Positions 11,657 through 24,413 of a stretch of 43,501 nucleotides of DNA are shown here, piece after piece (within the stretch, counting starts at the first letter, position 1; each line of letters begins with the position of its first letter). A program made the position numbers and the translations under genes. The DNA is from Scleroderma bovista (Eukaryota > Basidiomycota > Agaricomycetes > Boletales > Sclerodermataceae): contig JAYMGJ010000636.1 in NCBI GenBank assembly GCA_037178675.1, forward strand, positions 1 to 43,501, in the 5' to 3' direction. The notes beneath the pieces are model-generated. The model was not told the DNA's origin. It saw nothing but the letters and a program-made list of their open reading frames with translations, and did no database searches.

Positions 11657-14600
11657 TCATAAAAAGTCACAATTCATCCTACCAGGAGAGCGGGGGTTTT
11701 GAAGTGCGGATTGCAATATTTGGCGCTCATCGTCCGACAAGGAATCTACCAAGCGCACGAGACCGTCAATTGACGCCTTGCGGTCCTGCTGGGAAACATC
11801 GAGGAAGCGTTGCAGGACGTGATCTGCTCTTAGTTGTGCTACAGTCGGCCTGAGGTCAAGCTCTTCCAACGCGGATGCGAGCGCACGATTATCGGAGGGG
11901 TCAGAAACGGAGACCAGGGAATCTAAGAGCTTGGCAAGGAGTTCGGCGCTAGCTTCAGGATTGCCATCTGCAAGTTGGGCGAGTGCCTCTGAACGTGCAA
12001 GACGCGCCCGAAGGGCCCAGTAGAAGTATCGGCGGGCTTGTTTCCATACTGCAGGTCTCGCACAGCCTTTGGCTTCCATCCGACCAGTTCGACTGTAAAG
12101 AAAAGTGGTTACATGCACATAATCTCAGGACGGGACTGGTACATACTCGTGAAGGTCAGCATATAGCAATGCGATTTGCTTGTAGATTGGTTGCAAAAGC
12201 CTTTCCCTCGCCGCCAATGCTTGTGACGCTTCAGCTCGCTGATCTGCGGTCTTACTGGAATCCTTGCTGTCTGCCTTTAGCGATGCGTAAGTAGAATCGA
12301 GGCGTTCCATCAAGGCCAATATCTTCTCGCGGCGCATCTTGATTTCGACGATACCCTCAGGCTCCAGCACACCCGCACGAGCCTCCATGTCAGCGTACAT
12401 TTCCATCTTGGCTGAGTTAATCGACGGATCAAGAACGACCCATGCTCCACCACGCAGTTCACCATTGGGAACGATGTAGACGAAGACGGGCTGATTGTAG
12501 CTCGAAAGGCCATCGACAATCTTGGACCCCTGCTTCAGCACCTCATCATACATATCTTGCTGACCTCCAGAGAAACCACGCCAATTGGCAAAGATCATCA
12601 ACGGGAGTCCCTCACGGTTGAAGTCAAATATAGCTTGGGCGGTCTTGTAGGCTGAATTGGGGTACCACACCTGACCCGCTTCCATGACTCGCTGTTCGAA
12701 CGATGCAGGGTTGGCAGGATCGGCAGGGACGACGCGTTCGATCGTCCGGGTCTCAACAGCAATGACACCCAAGGGGATTCCACCTAGTCTTGCACGTCCA
12801 ACCACGACAGTTTGTGCCCATCCACCGAGTGTTTCCTGGAATGATCCTTTGTCAAAGAAGCCAGATAGGTACTGCGAAGTCTGCTCGTCCGTTTTACCAT
12901 CGAGTAGCCAGCGCGGGTCATAGGGTCCTTTAGGAGGGGCGTAGCCAATCTCCCGATCCCAGGAATCTGACGTTTCACGGATGGGAAGGGTCTCACCCTT
13001 CGCGGTTGGGATATATGACAACCATTGAAGGATGTGCGTTACACCCTCCAGGTCGCTGCTGGCGGTTAAATGGGAGACACCGTTCTTGTACATAATTTGG
13101 GTGCCGCCAAGCTGCAAGTTGGACGCATAGACTTCTCGACCTAGAACTTTGTTGAGAGCCTGAGCACCCGTCAGGATAATGGGTTGGCCCTCGACTTGGA
13201 CGGCACGTTCCCCAAGGCGGACAAGATAGGCACCAATACCGACAGAACGAGCGGTCACCAGCGTGATGGTGAAGATATCATCGTAGGCACGCGATGTCTC
13301 CCCAGCAATAAGACCAGACCCCTTCAACGACTCAACACCGAGGCCATCCTGCAGACCGATGATGTCAGTGATCTTGTAGCGAAGCTCTCCGTCGACTTCT
13401 ATCTCTTCTGTGCGGATGGCAGAGGCAGCCTTCTCCTGGACTTTGAGGAAGTTTTCGCGAGTCAAGTAGAGATAGTCGAATCCTTTGTCGGGCTGGTTCT
13501 CGTCATTCCAGGCACATGAGAAAAGGCCCATGACCTCCTCGGCTAACCCGATGCGTGCACCGGAGTTGGCAGAGAGGTAGATTCGGGGAAGACCACGAGC
13601 GCGTGCGTACTTGGTGGCGAGGTAGAAAAACTGATCCTCCATTGGACCAAAAGAGCCGATCTTGTAGGTGATATCATTGGCGATGACGATTGCCTGACGA
13701 CCACCCGGATATTCTGGTGTTCGCAGAGTGAACACCCATGCAACCATGCCGAACGTATTGTTTCCAGGGGCACGTTCAACCTCCGCAAGTTCGTCGTGCT
13801 CATCTAGAACGAGCTCTTTGGCCTCGAGGAATTTCTTCGGCAGGTTCAGAGATGAATCCTGGCTCCGTGCTTTGATCCAGATGTTTTGAAGTGCTTTAGA
13901 GAACAAGTCAGGGAAGTCGTAGACATAGGTAGTGCCCACGAGGTGCGCCTGATAACGCTTAGGCTGCAATGACTCTTTCGTGGGGTATGCGTGGGACACT
14001 GGCTGAAGATGTAGAGGACCCTTCTCCCCGATCGATTTGAGGATCGTCGTGCCTTTGTCGGTCGTGATCTCCTGGTATCCGTGGAAGTTGACCACGAAGC
14101 CGGAAACATTCTCGATGATGCACCGGATTGGGGTCACGTTGCCCTCACTGTCTTCAAGGGCAATACGAATTTCGGACCCAGTGACATGGAGACGCCAGAG
14201 ACGCTTGCCGTGACGTTCAATGAACCCGGAGATAGCCGTCAAAACATCTTCATAAGTGACAGCGAGGTTATAGACAAAGTTCATGAATATATGGTTGCAG
14301 TCTGCGTGCCGGTATTGCGCATCGACAACTTCGAGTGCGTCCAAGATGCTGGTCACGAGGCGGTCCGTCTCCGATACCAGATACTCCGCCATACTCATTG
14401 TTCCCCGGAGACGCCCTGGACGAACGAGAGCACGGATAAAGAACCGACTGTCGAGCTGGTTCTCGCGGGCAACTGCATGATACATATGAATCTGCTTTGC
14501 CTCAACGAAGACGGGCGTGAGCTTGTAATTCGAAAGCCTGCTGAGCTCAAGCTGGAACGCCAAGGCCGGTTCGATGTTACGGATAGCTTGTTCTTCGAGC

Positions 14601-17600
14601 CAGGCGCCATCGGTGATCCTAAATGTGAAGTACATGGGATACTGGCCGCGGCGGCAGATGAGAATGGTGACACGACGGACACCTCGTTTGACTAGCGCGG
14701 CATTACGCTCGCCGACGAACTTGGTCAGCTGTTCTGCCCATGCTTCTTCAGACATATCGTCCGACTGCTCGACAATGCGTAGCGAAAGGTTCACGACGTT
14801 CGGAGGCTCTGCATTGCCGTAGTGGCTTCGGAATTCCTCTGTATCGAAAACGGGAAGGAGGGCTGCAACTTTCTCGAAGCCACGCGAAAGGGCTTGCAAG
14901 TTTGAGAAGGATGCAATGACACCCGTACGGATAGGCTGCGAATGGTTGCGGCTGATGAGGTAAGTCAAATCACTAACGGATCCTTGACGCCGTGGATCGC
15001 TGGTTACCAGTCAGCTTCTAAAAACATCAACGGACAAGGGGTCAAAGACTCACGGAGCATTCACTCTGGGAGTCGCAGGGGGGGAATGAGAACGTCCGAG
15101 GTTGAATCGCCAGGTCACGGCCGTAGGAAGGTCACCGTCGTCCAAACCATCACCTTCTTCGTAGTCAATGGAGAGCAACGAGTATGCTCGGTAAGCACGA
15201 CGAATATAAACTTCGAGAGCAGCTATTGAAATGTTGAGAAAAATATCTATATTATGATCCGAGCAGTCTTACCTATCGTCACATGAGGGTCGTCATGCGA
15301 GAAGAACGCAGGAAGCACATCGTAGACGGTGTAACGTGAGTCACTGAGTTCGCGTAAGACCTCTGCAGAAGGAGTTCTAAACAAAAGCTCAGCAGACACG
15401 CAAAAGGGGTACACGTGTGCGCCTACCTGCTGCCTGCGCCTTGTTCACCGTACACGCTAGAAGTCACCGACGTTTTGAGAATGGCCTCCATCTGTATGAA
15501 ACGCTCTTCGTAGGAAGGCATTTGCCCAAGGATTAACACCTCGCGAGCCCTCAAAGCAACTGTCGTCGACGACCTAGTTTGCTATTGGTCAGTTCATTCA
15601 ACAACTCCCAGGAGCGGACACCAACTTCGATTCCAGCGCTGCTAGATCGCTGAGGACTTGATACAGCCGGCTTTCGGGATTCGACACAGGCAACCCGCTA
15701 GTCTTCACATAGTCGAGCATGGACAACACCAACTTGGATTTGCTTTGGGCTTTGGTGTGACTCAAGACGAGAGCGACTACTTTGTCGAGGTCGTCCTTGT
15801 ATTGCTCTCTTAGATTCAGAACGCGCGCCTCGATACTTCCACCAAAGAGCTTCTCCGTGGACTCATACGCCGAGAGCAGATTGGCAATCGTGTACACTTC
15901 GTGGCCCTTGAGTCCGCCCATGAATCGCTCGAGAACGTCGTACAGCGCGCTAAGTTGCATGCGGAACATGGCACGGTCGTGGGGAAGGATCGAGTCTTGG
16001 ATATAATGCTCGACAACCTTCTTGATGCGAACAACCGGGAACTCTTGAGCATCGCCTTTGGACCTGGCAGTATCGATAGCTGCACGGATGCCCTCTTCAA
16101 GTTTTGAGGGCATGCGACCTGAAAGTGCAGACAAGATGGCATTGACTTCGGAGTATGGAAGCTCAGGGTCGTGGAGCAGTTCAACGAGTTCCTTGAAGGT
16201 TGATGCCATGATGGCCTGGTTGTCATAGCCTTCCAAGATATCATTAAGTGTCCCCATGCAACGAAGATAGCGTTGATGAGTTTTGTTGCCAACAATACCT
16301 GGGTAGCCCATGGGCGGAAGGAGGCCCTCGAATGGCTTGGCGTGTTTAACACGAGCGGGGTCGTCGAGAGTTAGGATACCAAGGATGTCGCCTGGTTCGA
16401 GACTGACACCAGGCTGCTTCACAAACTGTACGACACCGTCCTCGGCAGCGATAAGGGGCATATACATTTTCATGACCTATCAAAGCGTGAACGAATTGTG
16501 AAGCGTGATGACAGGTAAACAAACCTCGATTTCTGCATATTGTTCTCCAGCCTTGATATGGTCTCCACTGTCGATTAAGAACCGGATGAGCTTTCCAGGA
16601 CTGGGACTCCGTAACTGGGTGGGATCATTCTCCTGCTCGATAAGACATGTTTTGGCATCAACCATCAGACGTAACGCGCCAACTTCTTCTCTCCAATACA
16701 CGGAGTGACTGCGACCATCGAGAAGCACAAGGAGGCCGCCATCTGCAAGCGGGCGTGCTCCGACCATCGTACGACCACCGTTCAAGAAGAGCGTCCACAT
16801 ATTCTTGGACGAGCGCGCACAGGTGAAATTGAAACGGGTGTTCTCGTAGATGAAGTCGACACTGAAAACTGTCTTGAGCAAGTCGCGTGCTGGGACCTGA
16901 CCCTTGTCGAGAATGCGCTTGTACTCGCTGAGGCAGGCCTCGGCGGCAAGGTGGGCTTTGGTAACTGCACCACAGACAACTGCAAGAGTTGCATCAGGGC
17001 GCTCCGCAGTCAGCTTGTTGCTGATCAGCGAGTCTAGCCAACCCGTCGTAAACGTATTCTCCTTGAATGGCTCGAGCTCCAAAAGCTTAATGAGGTACTC
17101 GACGGTCGTCCTGAAATCACCACGGATGCTGAGCTCTTTGAGGGCAACAATCATGTTCTTTCTACTCTCGCCACGGTCCTCGCCATAAGCAAAGATGTGC
17201 CCGAATTGTGAATCAGCGAATTCATGGAGACCACCAGCAGAAGCAACGGAAAAGTAGCCCCAGACGTTTGTGCTCGAGCGGAAGTTGAGTTCCTGCAGCG
17301 ACCCTGAAGACGGCTTGAATCCCGCATCCGGGTTTTCGGCAGTGATACGAACGGCAACGACGTGACCCTTGGGATGTGGTTTCCGCTGTAATTGATTCGA
17401 CTCAGGCTTGACCATTTCGAAATCAACCTCAGATGCAGCATTGGGAGCGACGCCAAATAACTGCCGAATGTGCCGGATGCGATGTAACGGGAGACCCATG
17501 GCTATTTGCAACTGCGCAGCTGGGAGGTTCACACCAGTAACCATCTCGGTGGTAGGGTGTTCAACTTGCAAACGAGGGTTCAACTCCAAGAAGTAGAAAA

Positions 17601-18917
17601 GGTCCTCAGAGGGACTGTACAGATCTAGAAACGACGATCAGTGAAGTGCCAAGATGGATGGCTGGTTTATATACATTCGACGGTACCAGCACTGACATAG
17701 CCAACAAGTTTGGCAAGTCGAACTGCCGCACGCTCCATCTGCTCAAAGGTCTCTTCCTTGGCAATGGTAACCGGGGCCTCTTCAATAATTTTTTGGTGAC
17801 GACGCTGGACAGAGCAATCACGTCCGAACAAGGAGATGGCGTTTCCGTACTGATCGGCTACGATCTGCACTTCCAGGTGGCGAGCCTGACCGGCAAGTTT
17901 CATGATGAAGATGGGTGAACCTGTGCGACGTAAGCATGTATCAGCCACTGAAAGCACCACACATACCAGGGATCTCTCCAGCAACAGCATGGAACGCATT
18001 TTTGAAGGTATCGGGATGTTCGACCTTGCGAATACCTTTGCCTCCACCGCCTTCGCTGGCCTTGATCATCACAGGCCACCCGATTTGCTCAGCCCTTGCT
18101 AAACCTTCCTCCACAGAGGTGACACAAGCTGCCTTGTATACGTCATCCGCGACAGTTACGAAACCCTGTTCTGACAATTCCGTTTCGGTGATGCCGGAGC
18201 CGGACCAGGGCATCGTTGGCACGTCCGCGCTCTGCGCGACGATAGTACTCGAGATCTTGTCTCCGAGACTCCGCATGGCACTGCCAGGCGGACCAATGAA
18301 CACGATCCGATTCTTGGACGCAGCAAGGCTTTCTGGTAGTCTTGGGTTTTCGGATGCGTGGCCCCAGCCAGCCCAGACTGCATGCACACCTGCACGCTCA
18401 GCAACATCCACGATGAGGTCGACGTTGGCATAGTTGTTGTTGTTTGTGCCACCAGGGACCTCAATATACTGATCTGCCATCCGAATGTACTCTGCGTTGA
18501 CCTTCAGGTCTTCTGGGGTGGCCATGACAGTGAATTCGATAGCTCTCTCGGTTCCGAACGTTTCATAGCTCCATTGACGAATGGACCGAATCTCCTTAAC
18601 CGCAGCGATTCCTTTGCGAGAGTCAGTAACATCTTGAATGGAATGCATAAGTGATTACCATTATTTGCAATAAGAACCTAATAAAAACAAGTCAATCGCC
18701 GGAGCAGAGGCAGTATCATTGCCAACATCGTTCCGGGTGCTCACCTTTGTGATGATGGTATGACCCCCGTGGGCTTGAACAAAATCCTTGACACGACCAG
18801 ATGACACCTTATCCAGCGAGTTTCCGCCTGTACAGGGTGAGCCCACAAACGCACTCTTCCGCACAATGCAGACGCACCGATGAAATGCGCTACTCTCGAA
18901 TGGTCGTATGCGGACAT
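11657..18917 (-). CDS. ACC1: Acetyl-CoA carboxylase, multidomain cytosolic
   Basis: Makes malonyl-CoA from acetyl-CoA, bicarbonate and ATP, the committed step of fatty-acid synthesis. Twelve minus-strand exons join in frame to 2,230 aa (yeast Acc1 is about 2,233): 18917-18878, 18827-18745, 18677-18659, 18611-17967, 17920-17675, 17624-16525, 16476-15626, 15573-15427, 15376-15273, 15222-15054, 14999-12147 and 12092-11657. Biotin carboxylase comes first ([17 protein letters not shown]-grasp loop [10 protein letters not shown] near 235, [15 protein letters not shown] near 360). The biotin carrier has its Lys at about 714 in EVMKMYM, at the start of exon 7. The central region follows, then carboxyltransferase ([11 protein letters not shown] near 1610, [19 protein letters not shown] near 1850). 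Exon 3 is a 19-nt microexon encoding VLIANN. The start [17 protein letters not shown] fits basidiomycete ACCs. No defect seen. Confidence 0.96.
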
Positions 18918-18959
18918 CTTTTGCAACTAACAACCCAGACACGCTGCGTGGGGCAAGGT

Positions 18960-18970
18960 CTATATAATAC
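18960..18970 (-). promoter_or_regulatory. TATA-like element of ACC1
   Basis: On the minus strand the sequence reads TATTATATAGACC, with its TATATA core about 44 nt upstream of the chosen ACC1 ATG (18917). The spacing suits a TATA box with a very short 5' leader. Confidence 0.4.
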
Positions 18971-20593
18971 TATGAGAAGAGGGCAGTGATGGTAAGATGG
19001 CAAGCGGAGAGTCGATTGTAAGATGGGGGCTGGGTGCTGTTTTACATCTTTGCCTGTTTCCCCAAAAGTATGCGGCGGAACTGGTCTTACGTAACCATTA
19101 GTATCTGAAACCCGTAATCAAATTTTGGTGGCTCTGACCGTGTTCTATCTCTCATGTGCATGTATGTGGTGTGTTTGAATTGATGCAGCGACCTTGCCAG
19201 GTGTACTTACAGTAATCGCTGCAGAGTCAAATGTGCAATTATTCTGGCATTCCCAAGCCATACACCTTTTATGTAACCGCCCCAAGGGAAAAAAACGCGT
19301 GCATTGCTGGGAGGCACATCGTCACCCGCAAATGAACCGGTTGGTGCGTACATCAACCCGTTGACTGATTCCTCAGTGCCACTGTGATGTAGGCCCTGGC
19401 CACATTCAGACACACGCTCGCACTGCACGAATGTCTAACGAACATGACAGCATGTACAGCCTCTAAAGTTTCAAGTTGGATGATCACTCGCATGGCAGCG
19501 GTGTTCAATCTCTAACAGCAAACCCAAGCATTTTAATGGCCTGTTGATCTCACAGACTCATCCTCTTCTTCAGGCCAGCAAGTCGGTTCGTCGCCATTTA
19601 AGATGAGTCTGTGGCGAAGCGATGTGACGTCAGGAAACCTTGTGTTTGGACTGCCATCGTTCATGTAGCACTAGCGATTCCTTCGCAGCGGTGTCGCACG
19701 AACAATGGTGGTCTGCATTCTTGGTACGTGCTCCATTATCCGCGTCCGCTGTATCGCGATGACCGCCTCGGAAGATATCTTTGGTAAGACCCAGTGGTTC
19801 TTTACATGCATGCATCAAACGTGCACTGATCCTGTGACGTCTAATGCACGCCAGTGTTACCTATGAAACATAGGGGACGGAAACAGGACATGAAGAGTTC
19901 TCCCACGTCCAGGGGCTCCGGTGAGGCAGGTACACCGGAGTCCCAGACAGGGCGAGTGACCGCTTCCGCTACCAGAAGGAGTAGGGTTGAGCAGTTGACT
20001 CCTTGTCTCTCGAAGAGCCAAAGATCGTCAAGGTGTTTAACGCTGATGATGAATCATGTAAGAGAATCGAAGGGTCATGCGCCCTCGTCGTTGACACTGG
20101 CCATGGAGGTCGTGGTGGCCGTAGGCGTCAACGCTTGGTGGGGATGGTCGTCGTCGTTGGCTGGCCTCGTCGTCGACGTCATCCGGTCGTTGACGCCGGT
20201 GGTTGGTTGTGGCCGTGGCCGTGTGTCATCGATGCTGGTGGAAGTCGTTGTCGTCGTCGTATTGTTGACGCTGATGATGAAGGTGGTAGTAGTCATGTTA
20301 ATGGTGGTGAATGGTGGCGGTCGCACCGTTAATGGTAGAGGTATACCTTGCAACCGCCGGGTAGACAGTCAAAGCATTGACTATGTACAAAAGCCTAATA
20401 ACTTGATGGCGGCAAGTGCCGGACCGTTAGGAGAGGTTAGGAGGCGCTTTTTCACGAATAAGCAGGTCGACAGAGACGTTGCAAGCAAGGTGACCCACCG
20501 CCACTAGATTGATGGTAGAATGGAAGAGGTCACGACGGTGCGTGAGGGTACCAGTGGCCCAGTGCAGGTCTGTAGTTCTAGTATTTCTGTATC
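18971..20593. other. Intergenic; no gene recognised apart from a GTC-rich tract
   Basis: Shared upstream region of ACC1 (minus) and the F-box-like gene (plus). The frame 19854-20507 (+) is open mainly because of the trinucleotide-rich tract at 20040-20335 and shows no domain. Nothing else is supported here. Confidence 0.45.
20040..20335. repeat. Degenerate trinucleotide tract rich in GTC/GTT/GGT
   Basis: The stretch is built from GTCGTC, GTTGTC and GGTGGT runs with a loosely recurring phrase around GTTGACGCTGATGATGA (near 20041, 20189 and 20266). It looks like an expanded and drifted simple repeat. The complementary strand reads as Thr/Ser-rich low complexity. No coding function is evident. 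Confidence 0.5.
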
Positions 20594-22077
20594 ATGCCCA
20601 TCCTGATCATCATGGTACAGTCATCGCATGGTTCGATCCCCCACAAGTTCCCCTTTGAACTCCTACACCTGATCTTCGAGTTTACAATCCCACCGCGCCT
20701 TTTCCTCGATCCGTCCTTCTCCTTTGGCGCACACTCTGCTTGGACCCATGCAACACGCCAATTGAAGGCTCATGTTCTTGTGTGCAAGATGTGGTGGGAC
20801 GTCGGAATAGATCTTCTTTATCAGGACATTTCAATCAGATACGTCGACCAGACACCTGCCCTACTACGAACTCTCAAGTTGAACACAAGACTTGGACCCC
20901 TGGTCCGCACCTTCCAGGTCCACTGTCATATGCCCCCTTCTTTTATGCGCATGCTCCGCCATGGTCTGCCCGAGATACCTGATTTCTGTCCCAACATCGT
21001 TCGTCTGGTTATCAATCACGAGACAGAATCACCACACTTTCACGATTTTGAGTGGTTTGCGAGACTATGCGACAAGCCAATAGTGGACTTGGAACTGACA
21101 TTGGATCGGACGCTAATTGCCCATCTCGCACTTTACAGCGACCTTAGATCGCTTACCATTCATATTAAAGACCGTGAAATCCGAATCCTGGCACCACTGG
21201 TGTTGAATCGCCTCGAAGAGTTCAATTGCATATGGCAATCACATATGAAAGGTGACAGCCTAATAACAGAATTGATCCACGAAGCTTGGGCAATGCCTAA
21301 TCTGAAACAATTGTCTGTGTATAGCGACGTGTTTGGCTTCCTCCGCGAGAACCCCCGTTGTCTCCCCTTTATCCGGAAACATGGAAAGAACCTGATATGC
21401 TTGGGCCTACGTGGCTTGCATGCCACGGAATCCCTGCAGGATGCCCTTTCTCTTTGCCCGTCTCTTTGCCGTCTTGTGGTCGACATGTCTCATGGTTTTA
21501 CTTTTCCCCTCTCCCTCGGAATTTTCCACCCGACTCTGGAGTATACTTATGGGCGGACCCTCACCACCTAGACTTACAATCATGGACAGCGTCTACTATT
21601 GCTTCCCACAAACCCTTTTTCCCTGCTCTACGCAACGTGAGGATCATCGATGAAGCCCTGTTCAGCGTTGGGGGACTGCGTCTTCCCATTGCTATCTCCC
21701 CTGATGAGTCCGAGGGGAGATGGGACTATCCAGGAATTAGCATTTTCCACAGTTCGTTTTGCCTGGTACGGGATGACATGGACCATGTGGAGTCGTACTA
21801 CGAGACTATTAAAGCTGATTATGAGGACGAGCCACATGCGATAATCGGGTCAGGAGATGGTAATGATGAGGATGCTGCATTTGACAGTGATGATCCAGAT
21901 GATTACGAGTGGTTTCCTGGGTCGCACACGCCGAGCGATGTCTCGGAGGGGTATTACAGTGGATCAGATTTCGAGGATGATCATGATTTGATGTCGCTAG
22001 AGAGTGCATTAGAACTCTTTATGTGTAGACAAGCCACTGTATATGAGAGTTCGGCAGGGAATGAATCAAATGATTAA
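20594..22077 (+). CDS. F-box-like protein with one frame break
   Basis: The N-terminus has the mushroom F-box pattern: a KFPFELLHLIFEF motif, then a conserved WxxxxxQLKAHVLVCKMWW segment and a DLLYQDISIRYV segment, followed by leucine-rich stretches (residues about 90-310) of the kind used to hold substrates. F-box proteins link substrates to SCF ubiquitin ligases through Skp1. An acidic C-terminal tail (DDPDDYEWFPGS, EDDHD) closes the protein. The frame from 20594 runs to a stop at 21569-21571. The sequence clearly continues in another frame from about 21540 (LWADPHHLDLQSW, then to 22077), with no fitting intron, so one base has been gained or lost near 21535-21545. Joined, it would be about 495 aa. 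It is either a young pseudogene or an assembly error. An alternative start is the Met at codon 7. Confidence 0.6.
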
Positions 22078-23706
22078 CTTTGGCTCTTAACGGCCGTTCA
22101 GATCCATAATTACAGCTGAAACGAGACGGAGGTCTCGGCTGGGATGGCCTTCAGGCTTTCAGGTACCGATTTCACCATCCCGAAAACGGCTGCCAGAGAC
22201 TCAACAGATGGAACAGAGGTTGTTCTCTGTGTGGAAAACATGAGAATTGAGTCGTCGAATTGTTGGTGCCGCCCTCTAGGTAGTCTGAAGCAAGGTTGAC
22301 CAAAAATGTGGGATCCTGCTGAGTTTTACTAGGACCTTCCAGAAAAGCAGTCACCCTGGTGACTAGATGTGAAGAACTTACCATCAGCGATCGCCGGCGC
22401 AGCGTCACAGGCGAAGATTCTATCACGCAGATGGGACTAGTTGGACATGAGGAGGCTAGATGGGCATCGAGGACCAATATTTGTGTATGTAAAGCTGAGT
22501 GCCCTAAAAGTTTAGGTCCTAGATAATATATGGCAAGGCAAACACGGAGGTAAATGTAAGTTCATCGACGAAGCGCAACTTGAACCACTGTACCAGGCTG
22601 CTGATCTAGGATGCGGTCGCACTTCGAGACAGATACAAATCTAGATTATCGTTGATTGAGCAAGGCCACGAGATTATGTTTCATTAAACAATAGTACTGT
22701 GACATGTGACAGGCCTTCGACGCACAATACCAGTCATTTTAAAACTTATGCCTAGTACAACGCAGTGTGTACTCACCATTACATTCGCATTGGAACGCCC
22801 AAAAGCAGTTAAGACATATAGAGATGGAAAGTTTCAGGGTATATATATATCGTACACCGGAACCCGAATCAGTGCTTATATCTGATGCTTCTCCAACCTT
22901 TAGGGAGCTGTATTTGACCAAGGAACCAATTCGCGCAAGATAACCGTCAAGGCCTAGAATACCCTTTTCCAGCGGAACGACCATGTGGCTAGCAAAACGA
23001 GGCTGCGGACTCCGGGATGTGGTGCTAATAATGGTGCACCAAGCGCGCTGGAAGTAAGTACTCGTGGGTCGGAGGACTTGATGCGCCGGATGCTTCAAAG
23101 CGGGTCGTAAAGAGGTGGCTCACTCCAGCTCTATGCCCTGTGAATACTGGCATCTCGGGGCCCACGTTTTCGGCAGATATGGCACTAGAGACCCAACGAC
23201 GCCGCTACTTACTGGCTTCATCGAGATGAAACGTGACATGCATGAACGGGGAAACAGCATGTGGGGTGCGGCGGAAAATAGGGCGTGCTTGGAAGGAGGC
23301 AGCCTTCCGAGCCGTCGTTTTTTGCACGCTGGCTTCACGCCATGGCCAGTCGTAAGCATATGCCTGCTCGCCAAGTCCGAAAGCGAGAGTCTGCAGTCAT
23401 CTTCTCCAAGTGTGGGCGCCTTGCATAGAGCGTGAAGGGCTGATCAAGGGCTAGTGCCGATATATCTGATAGAAGTTGGAAGCATGAGGACGGTCCTTGA
23501 AATGGCATGTGGAAGCCGCCTTCGTCCGCCACTGCGTGTTTTGTCATAAATACCCTTGCCAACCAGACCACACGTTCAATAAAGCTCGTCCGACTGTTGG
23601 CTTCCTCGCTACTTCCACAAGGCAGGCTTTCTCGACAAGTATATATACTCACTCCCCATCCTGCTCACCATCCATCCATCCTTCCAGTCGCTGTATTATT
23701 TCAACC
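22078..23706. other. No gene recognised
   Basis: Short frames only, including 22739-23098 (-) and 23115-23435 (+), without recognisable domains. The last 60 bases are CT-rich with TATATATAC at about 23640-23648, a plausible promoter for the dynein light chain gene. Confidence 0.45.
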
Positions 23707-24125
23707 ATGACCGACGCAGCGCCAGCGACCACATCCGCTGAAAATGGCTCTTCACCCAGAGAGAATGGTGGTGCCCTTGCCGCTAAGGCCATCATCAAAA
23801 ACGTTGATATGGTAGAGGAGATGCAGCACGAGAGCGTGGAGGTCGCCACAGCAGCTCTCGAGAAATACACCATCGAGAAAGACATCGCTGCACAGATCAA
23901 GAAGGAGTTCGACAGACGACATGGCCCTACGTGGCACGTCGTTGTGGGGAAGAACTTTGGAAGCTTCGTAACCCATGGTAAGTGGGCTTGTCTCACCATG
24001 ACTTCGGTGCACTCGTCTCGTGCATCGATGACTGTAGGAACCCACGCTGATCGAATCCATCAGAAACCAAGCACTTCATCTACTTCTACATCGGCCACCT
24101 CGCTATCCTCCTCTGGAAGTCATGA
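23707..24125 (+). CDS. Dynein light chain LC8 type
   Basis: Dimeric hub protein of cytoplasmic dynein and many other complexes. Exons 23707-23977 and 24064-24125 flank an 86-nt GT-AG intron and give 110 aa. The LC8 fold is complete: [57 protein letters not shown], then [16 protein letters not shown] at the C-terminus. Typical LC8 is about 89 aa; here a Ser/Thr/Ala-rich extension of about 24 residues precedes the core. The first exon alone reads on into the intron, so the splice is needed to restore the conserved end. The reading is unambiguous. Confidence 0.93.
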
Positions 24126-24413
24126 AGTTGATCATGTATGTCGAACCTCACGTTTCCACGATAATAACTGACCCAAATCCTTCGTAGAGATAGTTGATGC
24201 AGTGTCATGTCCTTGCTGAGCTCTCATTGTATAATGCTTTCAATCGTCAATGAACTTGTCCTCTTGTCCCGTCCCCCACATTATCATCGAGTCCGGAGGG
24301 AAACAGATGTTACATTTGACGAGGCCACACATTACGATGCAGAGTAACTACAAAATACATCCGTTGTTGTACATACATGTTCCGCGAAGGATGCCGATGA
24401 CTGACTGCAAACC

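Noticed and set aside
19854..20507. Plus-strand frame of 217 codons with Val-rich stretches
   Set aside because: Open only because of the GTC/GTT-rich tract; low complexity and no recognisable motif.
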